DNA from: Allomyces arbusculus
Lineage: Eukaryota; Blastocladiomycota; Blastocladiomycetes; Blastocladiales; Blastocladiaceae
Length of the DNA: 64,000 nucleotides
Assembly (NCBI GenBank): GCA_027604705.1
Contig: JADHYV010000007.1
Coordinates: 496,434-560,433, forward strand
Reading direction: 5' to 3'
Shown here: one piece after another, positions 21,163 to 34,036 of the stretch
Numbering within the stretch: the first letter of the stretch is position 1
Layout of the letters: each line of letters begins with the position of its first letter
Notes under the pieces: model-generated
Database searches by the model: none
Seen by the model: the letters and a program-made list of their open reading frames with translations, nothing else
What the model was told of the DNA's origin: nothing
Program-made: the position numbers and the translations under genes

Positions 21163-24100
21163 ATGTCCGATCCAGCAGCAGCGGCCGCGACTTGCACCGA
21201 TGCATCGCCACCAAAAATGTCAATTGACACGCATCGCCCGGCCTCCCCACCGGCTTCACCATCGCCGTCGTTCCGCCCACGATCCGCATCCGTCCAGTCA
21301 GCGCGCGCATCGGTTCGACACCTCGCGCTACACGCGTCGCACGGCGAGCTCAAGGTGCCCGGCGCACTTCCGCGCAGCGGCGGCAGCGGTGTGAGCCTGG
21401 TGAGTCTATTGAAATTGGGCGATGGGGCTACGAAGGCACGCCACGAGCGGAGGCAGTCGCGCGCGCTCAAGCGATCCGTCATGGCGTTGAGGTTGGGGAG
21501 GTGGGAGAAGGCGTTGTTCTCGGTCGCGTATATCACGGTGCGCGATAATGAGTTACCAGAGTACCTGTGCTGGCTGCTCTTGGTGCGTTGGGTCCATGAT
21601 GGTTGCGGGGTGGGGAGTCTTACACACTAACTGATCGTCGTGTGGGTTGGTCAGATTGTTGAGGACCTGCAACTGCTCTCGTTCCCGTTTGCGGCGCGGC
21701 ACGATGCGACGCTGCCGTGGATTGTGGGTGTGGTGCTCGAGCCAATGCGGCTGCTCCACTCGTACAATGATTTTGCGGTCGTGAACATCATCGGTTCGTA
21801 GCGGTTCATCGCTATTCGGCCTGCTCAGACGGTGGACGCTATACCTCACCTCGATGCTGACCCTTACAGCTCTCCTGATGCTGGCCACGACCATCTGCCT
21901 CGCCCTCTACGCCGGCGTCCTCGTCGTGCGCGCCGGCAAGGTCCCGATCCCAGCACTGCGCCTCCTTCGCATCCTTTTTTCGCTACAAATGACAGCGCTG
22001 TCGATCCCGATCGCGCAAGTGTTGATTGGTGGCCTGACGTGCCTGCAGGGCGAGATGGCGCATCGCGACGTGGACTGCTTTTCGGGTGGTCATTTCCCGC
22101 TGTTCATTGCCGACATTCTCGGATTGCTGTGCTACGTCCCGCTCGTCGTCGTGGGGTCGCTTCTGGTGTGTTTGATGCAACACGCCACGTTTCTCGCACC
22201 CCCTGACCTGTCGTTCGTGCTCGTAGTTTCTCGATACTCAACCGTCATCTACCAACCCCGACGCCAAGGCGCACGGCCGCATCGACTGCGCCGCTATCCT
22301 CTTGCGGCTCACGTTCGTCGCGCTCGACCTTTTTACGCACGTCTCGCCCGACCTTGACGACCCTACCGCACACCACACGACCACCTACGCTGACTGGTGG
22401 TACATGTCTCTCGTCGCCCTCGGACTCGCCTCCATTGCGATTGCACTCGCTCTTACGCAGCCCTACTACAACCGGTACTCGACGGCGATGCGCGCCGCAT
22501 TCGCGACCGCCGCGTGTTTCGGGATGGTTGCGGCCATGACCACGCGGTCCATGGTGACCGGCGGCGTATGGCTCGTGCCCATGTTGCCGGCAGCGGTCGT
22601 CGGGTGGGGGACCGGGTTCGTCGCGACGCTGGGTGTCGCGAGGTGGCAGTTTGAGCGGTGCGTGTGCCGATGGCACCACGCACGCAAGCTCGAGATGGAA
22701 CTCGAGCAGCCCAACAACGACGCGGCAGCGGATCCGGCACGTCCGGCGCGCAAAGGGTCAATTCTGGGGCCGAGATGGGAGATGGAGCAGCGTGCACGCG
22801 ACAACTCGGTGAGTGGGGCGTCGCCGGCGACGGCGGTCGGTGAGACGGTACCGGGTGCGGCCAAGGACCTGTGGGATTTAGAGAGCGCGTGTGTGGAGAG
22901 GCGAGCCAGTGTGCGGGACAGGAACGGCGGGATAGAGACCAACGGCGCCGTGGACGCGAGCACCGACTCGTTCCTGACGCGTATGCTTGCGCGGCCCCCG
23001 GCTGACGCGGTCGCTGTGGGCCACGGTGCTGATCGCCCGCCCGGGATCCCGCGCGTGTTCCGGTCGTCGATGCAAGTCGAAGCCTGTTCGTTTTGGTTTC
23101 CCTTTTTTCGGTCGGCTGCCGCGGAAATACTGATCCCACTTTTCTCCACCGACATCAGGCCTCCGGTTCATCCGCACAGACCCGACCGACGACCAAGTCG
23201 TGATTGGCCTGCAACTGCTCGAAAAGGGCCTGCACGAATTCGACGACCCGCTGCTGCAGTACCTGGCCGCCGTCTACCTGCTCGCCTATTTCGGGAACGA
23301 GGGCCAGTGTGCCGCGATCGACTTGCTCGAGGCCGTCACGGCCCAGCCGGCGCTACCGCTCGACCTCAAGTTTTTGGTGTTTGCGCATCAGCGGCAAGAG
23401 GCTGACCAGCGGCGCGCAAGAGGGATGGGGCACAACGAGGGGTTGCAGGTGCGTGTCGTATCCTCGACGAGGATAGTATGTGGAAGTGGACTGACAGGAT
23501 TTGCGGGAATAGGTCCTCGAGAATGCCGAGCTGCAGAACTTGGACCGCACGTGCAAGCGCGCACATTTGAAGAGCTTGACTGCGGTTGGTTGCTGTGATC
23601 GTTGCTGCTGAGAGTTCCCGTGCTCACGTATCATGTTCCTAGGTCCGAGAAGTCTTCGAAGCGCTCCGAACCGGTGCGCAGGACGGCTGCATTACCGCTG
23701 CCGTGACCAAGCTCACGCGAGCGCGAGCCGTTGCGAGCATGTGCTACACACGGCTCCTGAGGCGACTCCCGAAAGTGCGAAAAGCGCTTTGTTTTTTCGT
23801 GTTTTAAATGAGCGGAGAGGCTTACTCACGTCATTCCCAGTCCAAGAACGTGCTCCGGTCGTACGCGCAGTTCCTGATGGTGGTCGAGGGCAACACGAGC
23901 AAGGCACAGCAGATTATCGAGACAGGTGCGCCCTCGCTGCTGGCAAACTGCTCCAAAAGTGGATTGAGGGTTCATTGGCTTACTTGATGACACACTTTGG
24001 CCGCTCCTGTCTTGTCTTGATGTAGTGGAAGAGGGTACACGAAAACAACTTGAGCCGACCTCGAACACCGATAGTTTTTCTCAACTCTGCGCTCAACTAG

Positions 24101-26510
24101 CCGAAATTCGCGAATCACAAGTGCATGGACGATCCAAAGTCCCCGACATCAACGTGGGCTCGACTACTGAGTTTGAACTGGCATCGCCGAGTTCCCCAAG
24201 CCGGGCATTCCGGTCGTCCGCCTCCGAATCGGGTGCGTAAAATCAGGGCGATACGGCGTATGATATTCTGAACGGAATCGCTCACGCTTTCGGCCACCTA
24301 GGATCGACTGGTTCGCGCGCCCAGCGGCATAAGCTTGTCGGCCGGCGCCTTCTCTTCTCGCGCGTCGCGCGCAGTCAGTCTCGACGCAACCTGGCCCCAA
24401 TTCTCGTCCTCTTCGCGATCTACACCGCGTGCCTCGTGACGGGCCTGCTGATCGCGTCACGGTTTTTCGACAATTGCACCGATGTGGTCACCAACAAGTT
24501 TTTTATCGCCCGAGAAGCGCGGCGCAAAGTGACCGAAGTGATCGACGCTGTGCACAACATGGCCTACTCGTCCTACTTTGCGTCGGGCGCGCAGTGGGCC
24601 GACTACTCGACCCCAATGGCCGCCGAATTCGCCGCGGCCTACGCGCAGCTCAAAACCGCGCTCGACAGTCTCGAGACGGCGGGCCTGCCGTACGTCAGCG
24701 CGCAGCCGTCGCTCGCCGACGCAACGTTTCGCGTCGACGTGCGTGAAAACACGTCGATCCCAAGAGCGTTTGATTTCACGCCCATGGACGCGTCGCCGCT
24801 CGATTTGGTCACGGCCGTTTACAGGGCTGGGCTGTTTGCCGAAGCATATCCAACTTACGGCACGTTTGTCGCGTCCGTTTACGAGTCGGCCGACGCGACC
24901 AGTTTCGTCAACGGCAATTTCAATGCGATTTTCGATGCGATCACCCTGGTTCCGGCGCTCGGACTCAGCGCGTTCTTGAGTTTGCTGAACGAGTGTTTCT
25001 ATATGTTGCTTGCCGTCATGTCGGGCAGCGTGCTCTTGTTGACTGGTGCTGCTGCGTACACGCTCGTCAAGGTGCGTGCCAGCACCCCTTCCCACGTCGG
25101 ATATCGGATATTCCCAAACTCATCTCTTCGCTTCACTCTAGCCTATCAGCGAATACTTTCGCACCGAGCGAAAACTGCTCAAGGTCCTGCACACGATGCC
25201 CAAGCGCGTCGCTCAGTCGATGGTCACAACGCTGGACGAGGAAATCGAGACCTTCAACGAGGTGCTTGGAATGGACGAGGACGGCGACGACCAGGAGAAT
25301 GGGGACAAGGTCGCGTTGACCACGCTGCCGCCGGCGACGGCGGATAGCGCAAGCAGAGTGGAATTGGTCTCGCGCGTCGCGCATGCACGCGCGCGGCGGT
25401 GGATCGTGGGCTTGGCGCTGGCTGCCGTCTTCTTGACGGTGGGCACTTTTTTGGTGCCGCTATGGTACGGCTTCGCTGGTTATGTGGGCTTGCGGTGTTA
25501 TCACGTATGACGGACGATTTACTGGCTTTCCGACGTGTTCAGGGCGAGCAACAGCGTAACTTACATTCAAGAACTGCTCAAGTCGACCCAGCGCCGGCAA
25601 GCACTTCGGATTCTCAACCTTCTACTCCGGTACTTATAGTCGGGCAAGTGCCCAATTTCCCTCGGACGGTTTCTCACTGCGGTTGGCCCAGAGAGACCGT
25701 GTTCCCCTCCACCATTTTGTTCAAGGCTCGTATGTACACGCTTTCGACCCTCAGAACCCTTGACACCCTGAGGTGCACTGACTTCATATTCTGCCGGTAG
25801 AGTCGGCCATCGGCTCCGTTACTGCGGCCAACGCCGTTCTCGAATCCACACACGCCGCTGTGGTCGCTTCCGCGAACCCCTACACCGTGTCGGCGGTCCT
25901 CCCGCACCTGACCCAGCTGACGATGCCATGCAACGCGACCGAGCCGGGCCCCTGGTGCACGATCGCGCTCCCGGGCAATTTGAGCTCGGGCGTGCGGTAC
26001 ACGCCGACCATTCCGCTCGACCAGGCCATCTGGAGCATCACGGACCTTGTCAAGGCCCTGGTCGGGACGGCGCAGCCCGGGTGCGAGCTCGTGGGGGCCA
26101 CGCTCGATGCGACCGTTGTCCCCGTGCGCGGTGCTGGCAACATCACGATCACACCCATGAACCCTTTCGACCCCGGGTACTTGCTCTTCCGCACGATGTA
26201 CGTGGACCTGCAGACGCGGCTCGCCATGGTGGATTCGGCCATGAGCAGTTTTATTGCCGTGCAGGTGGAGAATGCGCGGCGCGCGTTTTACGCGCTGTGG
26301 TTGGCCACGCTGGTCGCGACGGTGGGCGCCGCGGGTGGGCTACTATGGACGAGCGTGAAAAGGTGGCGAGATCAGGTCGTTGCGCTGGCCACGATCTTGG
26401 TGCTCGTGCCGCCACATGTGCTCAAGGCGCAGTGGCCAGCGGCCGCGGTGCTCGTCGAGTCGGGCGGGGCCGCGCTGGATGCTGCGGCCGAGGACGAGGG
26501 GGGACTGTAG
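21163..26510 (+). CDS. TmcB-like polytopic membrane protein A
   Basis: Large membrane protein of the tiny-macrocysts protein B (TmcB) type; molecular role unknown. Fourteen exons: 21163-21582, 21655-21793, 21870-22165, 22227-23085, 23159-23448, 23513-23584, 23643-23774, 23841-23925, 24026-24232, 24302-25071, 25142-25464, 25543-25629, 25692-25729, 25801-26510; 1,475 residues with frame intact. A disordered Ser/Pro-rich N-terminus leads to WEKALFSVAYITVRDNELPE (from residue 114) and EDLQLLSFPFA, the family's entry motif. Several helices follow, then a cytosolic region with TPR-like helices (LLQYLAAVYLLAYF; SKNVLRSYAQFLMVVEGNTS from residue 737). Two further helix-loop-helix blocks (about 834-1090 and the C-terminus) have roughly 150-residue loops rich in polar and aromatic residues, probably extracytosolic, separated by the conserved MPKRVAQSMVTTLDEEIE. 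Tandem paralog of the next gene; family assignment is from memory of its motifs. Confidence 0.8.
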
Positions 26511-27160
26511 CGCGGGAGGGAGGGAACGGACGGGGGATCTCGGACTGTGCTGTTTGCTGGATTCACGTAGCGGTAGGTTTTTAGCCGTCGGTAGATAGCT
26601 TGGACTTGTTTGGAGTGTTGGTGGCCGAACAGAAGCGTCTGCTGAGAACAAGACTCTGCACGCGGTCACGACGGTCCGTACCTGCCCAACCTCGTCGGCA
26701 ATCATGACCTTCCTCACCTCGATAGGACGGGGGCATCACTTGCTGCATTCTCTTCAGGAAGCTGATCGCCGTGAATCGCACTGGCTCGCGAGGACAAGGA
26801 CAGCAGAGACGGCAGCCGAAGAAACGATGGGATTTTTTTAGCGATCTGCAAGGCACCGACCGCCCTGGTCGATTTTGATTTTGCGCACACTTCAGCACGT
26901 CTCCCATCTCCGTCACGGCATCTTCTCAAAATCAAGGACCTGGAATCCACGCGCCATCGCAACCTTCTCCCGCTTCGTCAACACAGTTCATGATCTGGAT
27001 CCGACGCGCACGCTTCACAGCACGGGTCTCCGGCACTGTGTGCCTCCTCGGCTGCCGAACCACGACCAGACCATCTCGCCGGGACTCCCTTCCCCCGCTT
27101 CCGAGCATCATCCCAACGTAACCGTCAGCAATTCGCTGCAACCAGACACACTACGACACC
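26511..27160. other. Intergenic between the TmcB-like paralogs
   Basis: 650 bp. Should contain the 3' end of gene A and the promoter of gene B. I could not align it convincingly with the 700 bp upstream of gene A, so the promoter regions seem to have diverged or were not co-duplicated. Confidence 0.45.
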
Positions 27161-30100
27161 ATGGATTCGACGATTCACCCCCTGGACCCCAATTGGGTGC
27201 CACCTGCACCATCAACCGTGCCGTCCTTCGTCGTCCAGTCCCCGACCATGGAGAGGGCGCTCGATACCGCACGGGGTTCTGCGCCACACGGTGCTGTGCA
27301 TGACCCGCACGGCCAAAATGATTGCGCTCACGACGAGCCAGCATCACAACCCGTCCACGCTGGCCGACGCCGATCCTCAGGCCGTTCCGCGTCGCCCGGC
27401 TTTGAACGTTCGCCGTCGTTCCGCCGCATGTCGCGTAGCAGCTCCCGGCTGAAACGCAAGAACGCGGCTTCGCTCACAGCGCTGGCCCTCAAGTCGTCAC
27501 AAGGCTACCTGAACACGCCTTCGTCGGCGACCAGTCTCGGCGCAAGCGGGGTGAACCTCCTTGAGTGTCTCCAGCTCGGCGCCAAGGCCAAGACGCGCAG
27601 GCGGTCGGTGCAGGGCGTCAATGAATCGCCATCGCCGTCGAAGCGGTCAAGTTTGATGCTGGCGGGGTGGGAGAAGGCGCTGTTCTCTGTCGCGTATGTG
27701 GTAAGTTCTTCAGGACGGGCGCTCTTTCGAGGAGGTTTGAGTGCTGATCATCATCCCCATTTCGTGCAAAGACCGTCCGAGATAACGAGCTGCCGAAACT
27801 CCTGTCATGGCTGTTCTTGGTGCGTCACCGCCGTTGTTATAATCCTGATTCAGAGTCCCTGGCCACAAATTGAATACGCCCCTCGCATCCCTTGCGCCAG
27901 TTTCTCGAGGACTTGCAGCTGCTCTCCTTTGCATTCGCGCCGCGACTCGACCCAAACCTCCCGTGGCTCTTTTCGGTGATTATTGAGCCTATTCGGCTCC
28001 TGTCGGATTACACGCAATTCATTGCCGCCAACGTGATTGGTACGCTTGACGCTCTCAGGCGAGATCGCGACTTGATGGTTGACTGACCACCGAATCGTCA
28101 TGTTTAGCGCTGCTCATGATCGCCATGACGATTAGTCTCGCGCTCTACGTCGGGACTTTAGTCATTCACGCCGGCCGCGTCCCGATTCCTGCGCTCCGAC
28201 TCCTGCGGTTGCTGTTTTCGATCCAAATGACCGTGCTCTCGATCCCGATGGCACAACTCCTGATTGGCGGGCTCAATTGCCTCGGTGGGACCCTTCAAAA
28301 GTACGACGTGCCGTGCTTTGCTGGACGCCATTTGCCGCTGTTTGTTGCGGACTTGGTCGGACTCGTCCTGTTTGTGCCGCTCGTCGCTGTGGGGTCGCTG
28401 TTGGTGCGTTTTCGGGCCCGCGCGCGCATGTTGACGTGCTCTTTTCTGACTAACTGGCGGACGTCTAGTTCCTGGACACGCAACCGTCGTCGCACAGTCC
28501 CGACGCCAAGGCGCATGGCCGCAGCGACTTGAAAAGCGTGCTCTTGCGGCTCGCGTTCGTCGCACTCGACTCGTACACGCACCCGACCGCGCACGGCCAC
28601 CTGACCACGACCTTTCACCCGGTCACGGCCGACTGGTGGTTCATGTCCCTCGTTGCAATTGGGCTCGCCTACCTCGCCGTGACCATGGCCTACACGCAAC
28701 CCTACTTTGACGCACGGTACACGGCCGTACGAACGGCGTTCGCTACCTCGGCGTGCCTCGCCATGGTTGCGGCCATGATTTCCGTTGGCGCGGGGATGGG
28801 CAACGATATGTGGCTCGTGCCCATGGTCCCCGTCGCTGCGACCGGGTGGATCGTTGGGTTTGCCGGGTCGTGGATGTCGGGCTGGTTCCAGTTCGAGCAG
28901 AGCGTGCGCAAGTGGTTTTACGCGCGCAAGTTGGAAACGGAGCGCCGCGCGTCGGCTGATTCGAGGAGGGCGATGTCGATGCAGCATCCCGCCATGAATG
29001 GATCTCGAAAAGACGGTGGTTGGGCCGGGTTCACGTCGTTGATCAAGTCGCTCGCACGCGAACCAGTCGCGCGACGATCCAGTCAATTCGGCGACCGTCT
29101 TGACGTTCCGATTCTCGCTGCGCAGTCAGCCATCGGCGCGTTACCTACCAGAGATGCGACGTTGGCGTCTGCCCAGCCTGGTGCTCGGTCGTCGCCGGGA
29201 TTCGATGCCGGCACCGTGCGTTATCCGCCCGAGCTTCCGTCCACATCGAATGCGCAACACGTGGGCCACGTCGCGACCCCACCGACCAGCCGCGACGCGG
29301 TCGTGGAGAACAAGCAAATCGACGTTGGGTTCGGGAGCCGAAGCGCGAGTTTTGGTGCGTCCATGGATGCCGGGTCAGACCTCGACGCGGGCAGCGATCT
29401 GGATCAGTTTGCTGCCGAGGACCCGTTTCTTGTGCGGCTCATGCAGGCGTCGTCGACCGACTTGCTCGCCATGGCGCAATCCGTCGATCTGCCGCCGCTC
29501 TCCGTTTTTCGGTCGCCGCTGCAGGTCGAAGCGTGTGCGTGTGATCCCGAATCCAACCCATCGAATCGAGAAATTGCCCTCACGCATTCCTTTCTCCTCA
29601 CCCAGGCCTGCGATTTATTCGCAACAATCCAACCGACGACCAGGTCATTATCGGCCTCCACCTGCTCGACCGCGGCCTGCAGCAATTCGACGACGCTTTG
29701 CTCCAGTACCTCGCGGCCGTGTACCTGCGCACCTACTTTGGCACCGAAGGCCAATACGCGGCGACCGATTTGCTCGACGCCGTCACGTCCAAGCGCGAGC
29801 TGCCATTTGACTTGAAGTTCCTGGTTTTTGCGCACGACCGGCACCAAGCCGATCAGCGACGCGCGCGTGGCATGGGCGGGACGGAGGGGCTGCAGGTCCT
29901 TTTTGTCCTCATTCAATCGCATTTCTTGCCTCTCGCTGATGGATGGTTAATTGATGATGGCATGGGTACGGCTGTAGGTGTTGGAAAACGTCGAGTTGCA
30001 GAACCTGGACCGCAAGTGCAAGCGCGCGCACCTGAAGAGTTTGACCACTGTATGTGCCGTGCCCACCTTCTTGCCCATCTTCGTTGCTCACCGTCTCCAC

Positions 30101-33093
30101 TAGTTGCGCGAGATTTTCGACGCGCTACACGCGCAGAGCTCGGACGGTCGTGTCGTCGCTGCAGTCAAGGCGCTCACGCAGGCGCGGATCGAGACGAGCG
30201 AGTGCTACACGAAGCTGTTGGAGCTTCTTCCAAAGGTGCCGCGCTCTCTCACTGCTCCCCGCCTTCGAGACACGGGCGCGAACTCACCCATCCGCGGCCG
30301 ACTGTAGTCCAAGAATGTGCTACGATCCTACGCGCAGTTCTTGATGGTCGTCGAGGGGAACCAGATCAAAGCGACGCGCATACTTGAGCAAGGTACGCAC
30401 TTGATTGTGTCGCAAATCGGCCTCCATGTGGCGTTTGCTGACCCTGGTGGTACTTTCGGTGCATTCCGATAGTCGAAGAAGGCACGGTTGCGAACACAAG
30501 TCTGAGAAACGGTGTTGCGAATCGTGCATCTCACCTTTCGCTCACCTTCACACAGCCGAAATTCTCGAATCGCGCGTCTCTCCAGGCCCACGGCTTTGGA
30601 CCGATGTCGGCGCGTCATTCGCGCATATTCACGATTTCCGATCCAGGGACGATTTTATCAGTCGGAGTCGCGGTGACTTTGCGATTCCACGCACCGTAAA
30701 CTCGGCACCGTCGGAAGGTATGGGCGCGCGCTGGCCAACTAAGCGGCTCAATTCCTTACCTGACGCTCAATTCCTTACCTGACCCCACTCACTCACATCA
30801 TGTAGCCTCAAGCGATTCCCGCTCGCAGCGCCAGCGTATTGTGCACCGGCAAGCGCTCTATGCGCGTGTTCTACGTAGATACACGGCAACAACGCTAATC
30901 CCGGCCGCGATCCTGCTTGTACTCTACTTGACGTGTCTCGCCGTTGGCCTTGTCCTCGCGTTGCAGTTTTTCGATAGCTGCAACACGGTCGTCTCCAAGG
31001 AGCTGCCGCTGGCGCGCAATGCTCGCATGAAAATTACCGACGCGCTCGACGGCATGCATTTGATGGGCTTCTCCAACTTTTTCGCATCCGGGTGGCCCGA
31101 GTATGCCGACGCCATGGCAGCCGAGTTTGACGTTGGGTACAAACAAGTTGCCACGGCGCTGGCCGACTTGGAACGCGACGGCCTGCCGTACGTGGCTGCA
31201 CAGCCCATCATGACCGTGCCCAACGTGCGCGTGTTTGCGCAAGAACAGCTGCAGCTCGGAATCACCGTCACCAACTACCAGGCGGCCGACATGTCAACGC
31301 TCGATTTGGCCACGACTGTCTACAAGGCCGGGCTCATGGCGCTACAGTACCCCGTCTTTGGAACGTTCTCGGAAGCGGTCTACGAGGCGCCTCAGACACC
31401 GACGCTCTTCGTGTTTGACAATTACAAGAACGTGTTTGACGCGATTAACCAGCTGCCTAAGTTGGGGCTCACGCAGTTTGTGGATTTGATTGGGCGCGCG
31501 TTCAATGTGCTGCTCGTCGTGACAGTGTTTGCGACGGCCGCGATTGTGTGCATGGCTTGGTACGCGCTGTATTGGGTACGTTCACTGTGGATTCGCCAGC
31601 GTCTTGCCCATCGCGTCACTGAGGTTTTTCATCGATTCCCACCCCAACTATCAAGCCCGTCGCCGGCTATTTCTGCACGCAGGCCAAGTTGCTCAAGGTG
31701 CTGCGCACCATGCCGAAACGCGTCGCGCAATCCATGGTCACGACGCTCGATGCTGAGATTGAAGCGTTTCAAGACGTGAGAGGCATTGACGAAACGGGTG
31801 AGGCCGCGGGCCATCGCGGCGATGGGAGCGCAGCGTCGGGACTCGAGCGTGCGGCCGTTCTGCTCGCGAGTCATCGTGCCGAGGGAAGTGCTTCCGGGGG
31901 CAGTGCCGGCGGGCAATCAGTTGCAGTGTTCACGCCGCCTACTCGTGCTTGTGCGCTCGTCAAGCGTGGGATCAAGGCCGCGGCGGTGGTGGCTGTGATG
32001 TTGACCGTAGGCACGTTTCTGTTGCCGCTCTCGTACGTTGTTTGTGTGCGACAGACCGTACTACGACGATCGATGTAAGGGCTGACGTTGATTTATTGAT
32101 GCCAGGGCGACGACGAGTGAGCGGCAAATCCAGGAGTTGCTCAACTCGAACCAGCGGCACCAGGCACTGACCATTATCAACTTGAAGATCCGGTCCGTGC
32201 AGCCAATTCAATCGCTCAACGACATGCGACACTAACACTGGAATTTCGATGTAGAGAAGTCGTGTTCCCGTCCACGATCTTGTTCAAAGCCAGTACGAAG
32301 GCGATCTCCCTGCCTTTCACGACGTTTTCGAGCTTCCCCACCTGACGTCCTTTTCTCTTCCCTATCAGCATCGGCCATTGGCGCTGTCGTCGAGGCGATT
32401 GCCGACCTCGAAGACGCGCAAGCTCTCGTTACGTCGCCGTCCAACACGCACAGCGTCACGGCGGCCCTGCCCGAGCTCACCACGCTCTCTATGCCGTGCA
32501 CGTCCCCAACCTTGCCATGGTGCAACACCACGCTCCCCGGCGGGCATGGGAATGACATCATCACCAAGCCCGGTGCACCGCTCGATCAGGCCATTTGGTC
32601 GATGATCGACCTCGCCAAAGGCCTCGTCGCCGCGGCCCAACCTGGGTGCGAGCTCGTGGGCGCGACGCTCGACCCCGCATTGACAGAAGTGGGCCCTCTC
32701 GGTGGTAACGTGTCGATTACGCCCATGAACCCGCACGACACAAACCTGCTTCTGTTCCGAAAAATGTTGAATGACGTGCGCGTGCGGCTCGACATGGTGG
32801 ATGATGCCATGCGCGCAAAAATCGTCGACCAGCTCGAATGGGACGGACAAGTGTTTCTCGGCCTGTGGACGCTGACGCTGGTGGCGCTGCTCGTCGTGGC
32901 GGCATGGCTTGCGTACGGGGCGATGCGCACATGGCGCGACCGCGCGGTCAGTCTTGCGACGGTGCTGGTCATGATGCCGGGCACGTATGTGACGAGGGCG
33001 CAGTGGAGCGAAGGGGTCGCGTTTGTCGAGACGGGCGGGGTTGCGCTGGATACGGGCGAGAGCGATAGCGAGGAGGGGGTTGGTGGCGCGTGA
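27161..33093 (+). CDS. TmcB-like polytopic membrane protein B
   Basis: Tandem paralog of gene A, same topology, 1,621 residues. Sixteen exons: 27161-27700, 27772-27819, 27901-28039, 28108-28403, 28469-29534, 29606-29895, 29978-30049, 30104-30235, 30308-30392, 30473-30511, 30556-30717, 30806-31575, 31656-32032, 32106-32192, 32255-32292, 32369-33093. Eight exons have exactly the length of their counterparts in A (139, 296, 290, 72, 132, 85, 87, 38) and so does the 770-base exon, which strongly supports the models. Shared motifs: WEKALFSVAY, EDLQLLSFAFAPR, EACLRFIRNNPTDDQV rebuilt by splicing, LQYLAAVYLRTYFGTEGQ, SKNVLRSYAQFLMVVEGNQ (from residue 862), MPKRVAQSMVTTLD. Differences: an extra GTAAGT intron at 27701-27771, a longer variable cytosolic segment (exon 5), and a proposed 44-base intron (30512-30555) that is either real or a frameshift. 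Confidence 0.8.
30746..30783. repeat. Perfect 19-bp tandem duplication in an intron
   Basis: The unit gctcaattccttacctgac occurs twice head to tail (30746-30764 and 30765-30783) within the intron before the 770-base exon of TmcB-like gene B, ending 22 bases before its acceptor. A recent slippage or repair event is the simple explanation. It changes intron length but no coding sequence. Confidence 0.9.
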
Positions 33094-34036
33094 AATGGGT
33101 CGATGGCGAGACTGTGATCGGTGGAGAGGCTCTGAATCGAGTCTTGAAGGAAATTCGGTAAGGTTTTGGGGAGTGTAGAACAGGAATTGGATCATCGTGC
33201 GAGAAACAACTGCGAACTGCGCTGCCATTGCCACAGTCGATGACATTTCGAGAGTGTGCCCGCACAGTCCACAGCAAAACCGGCTCCCAAGGTGGAGGCT
33301 GGGTGCAAATTTGGACCCGTTAAAGAGTACGCGCCACGTATCACATCGGCCTTCGCGGCGGCACCTGAGCTTGCTACTTGAGGCGAAACGCTGCGTACTC
33401 GACCATCTACAGAGACTGTTCGGTTGCGCACGACAGACACACCACCTTACAGTCATGGTCTCGCCCAGTATCAGGTTGGACGGCAGGCTGACAGTCGTGT
33501 GCTCCATTCAGATCTGGGCCGGGTGCTCTACTGCGAGATTTGATTCCCTTATCTGTCACTCAAAGGCGCACTGATCCATCAAGTCACGATTGTGAATTCT
33601 CTGAAAACTGCAAATGGATTTAATGAGCGTTGATTGATCAAAGGATCATTTGCAAGAGCTCTGTGCACAAGACAAAACCAAACTACCAGAATTGCGTGCC
33701 CGTGACAGCAGGAGTGAAGAGCGTCATGATTTTGACTTGAAATGATATATACACGTTTTTGCTGTGTTGAATGTGAGTTCACTGCTCAAACTTCCTGGAA
33801 ATGCCTTATCAGACAGGTCTGCAAGTAACAACAATTCTGACGTGGCTGCTCAAGACCAATAACTTTCCTAACAACACAGCAATCCATTTCCGAAGCGGCC
33901 AGTCAAATCATTCAACCACTGGCATCAGCATTTCGCGGCGAGCGTGGTGGGCCACCAAGCAAACAAGGCAATGATTGGCGTGCTTTGCGCCCGAATTCTC
34001 GCTCGCAGCGCGCCATGCGCCCAGCATGTCGGCTTC
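33094..34036. other. Gene-free stretch with CpG-poor segment
   Basis: 940 bp between convergent genes. No supported gene. From about 33,560 to 33,900 the sequence is AT-richer and almost lacks CpG, resembling the decayed retroelement at the left end of the window, but no coding motif could be read there. Confidence 0.5.
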
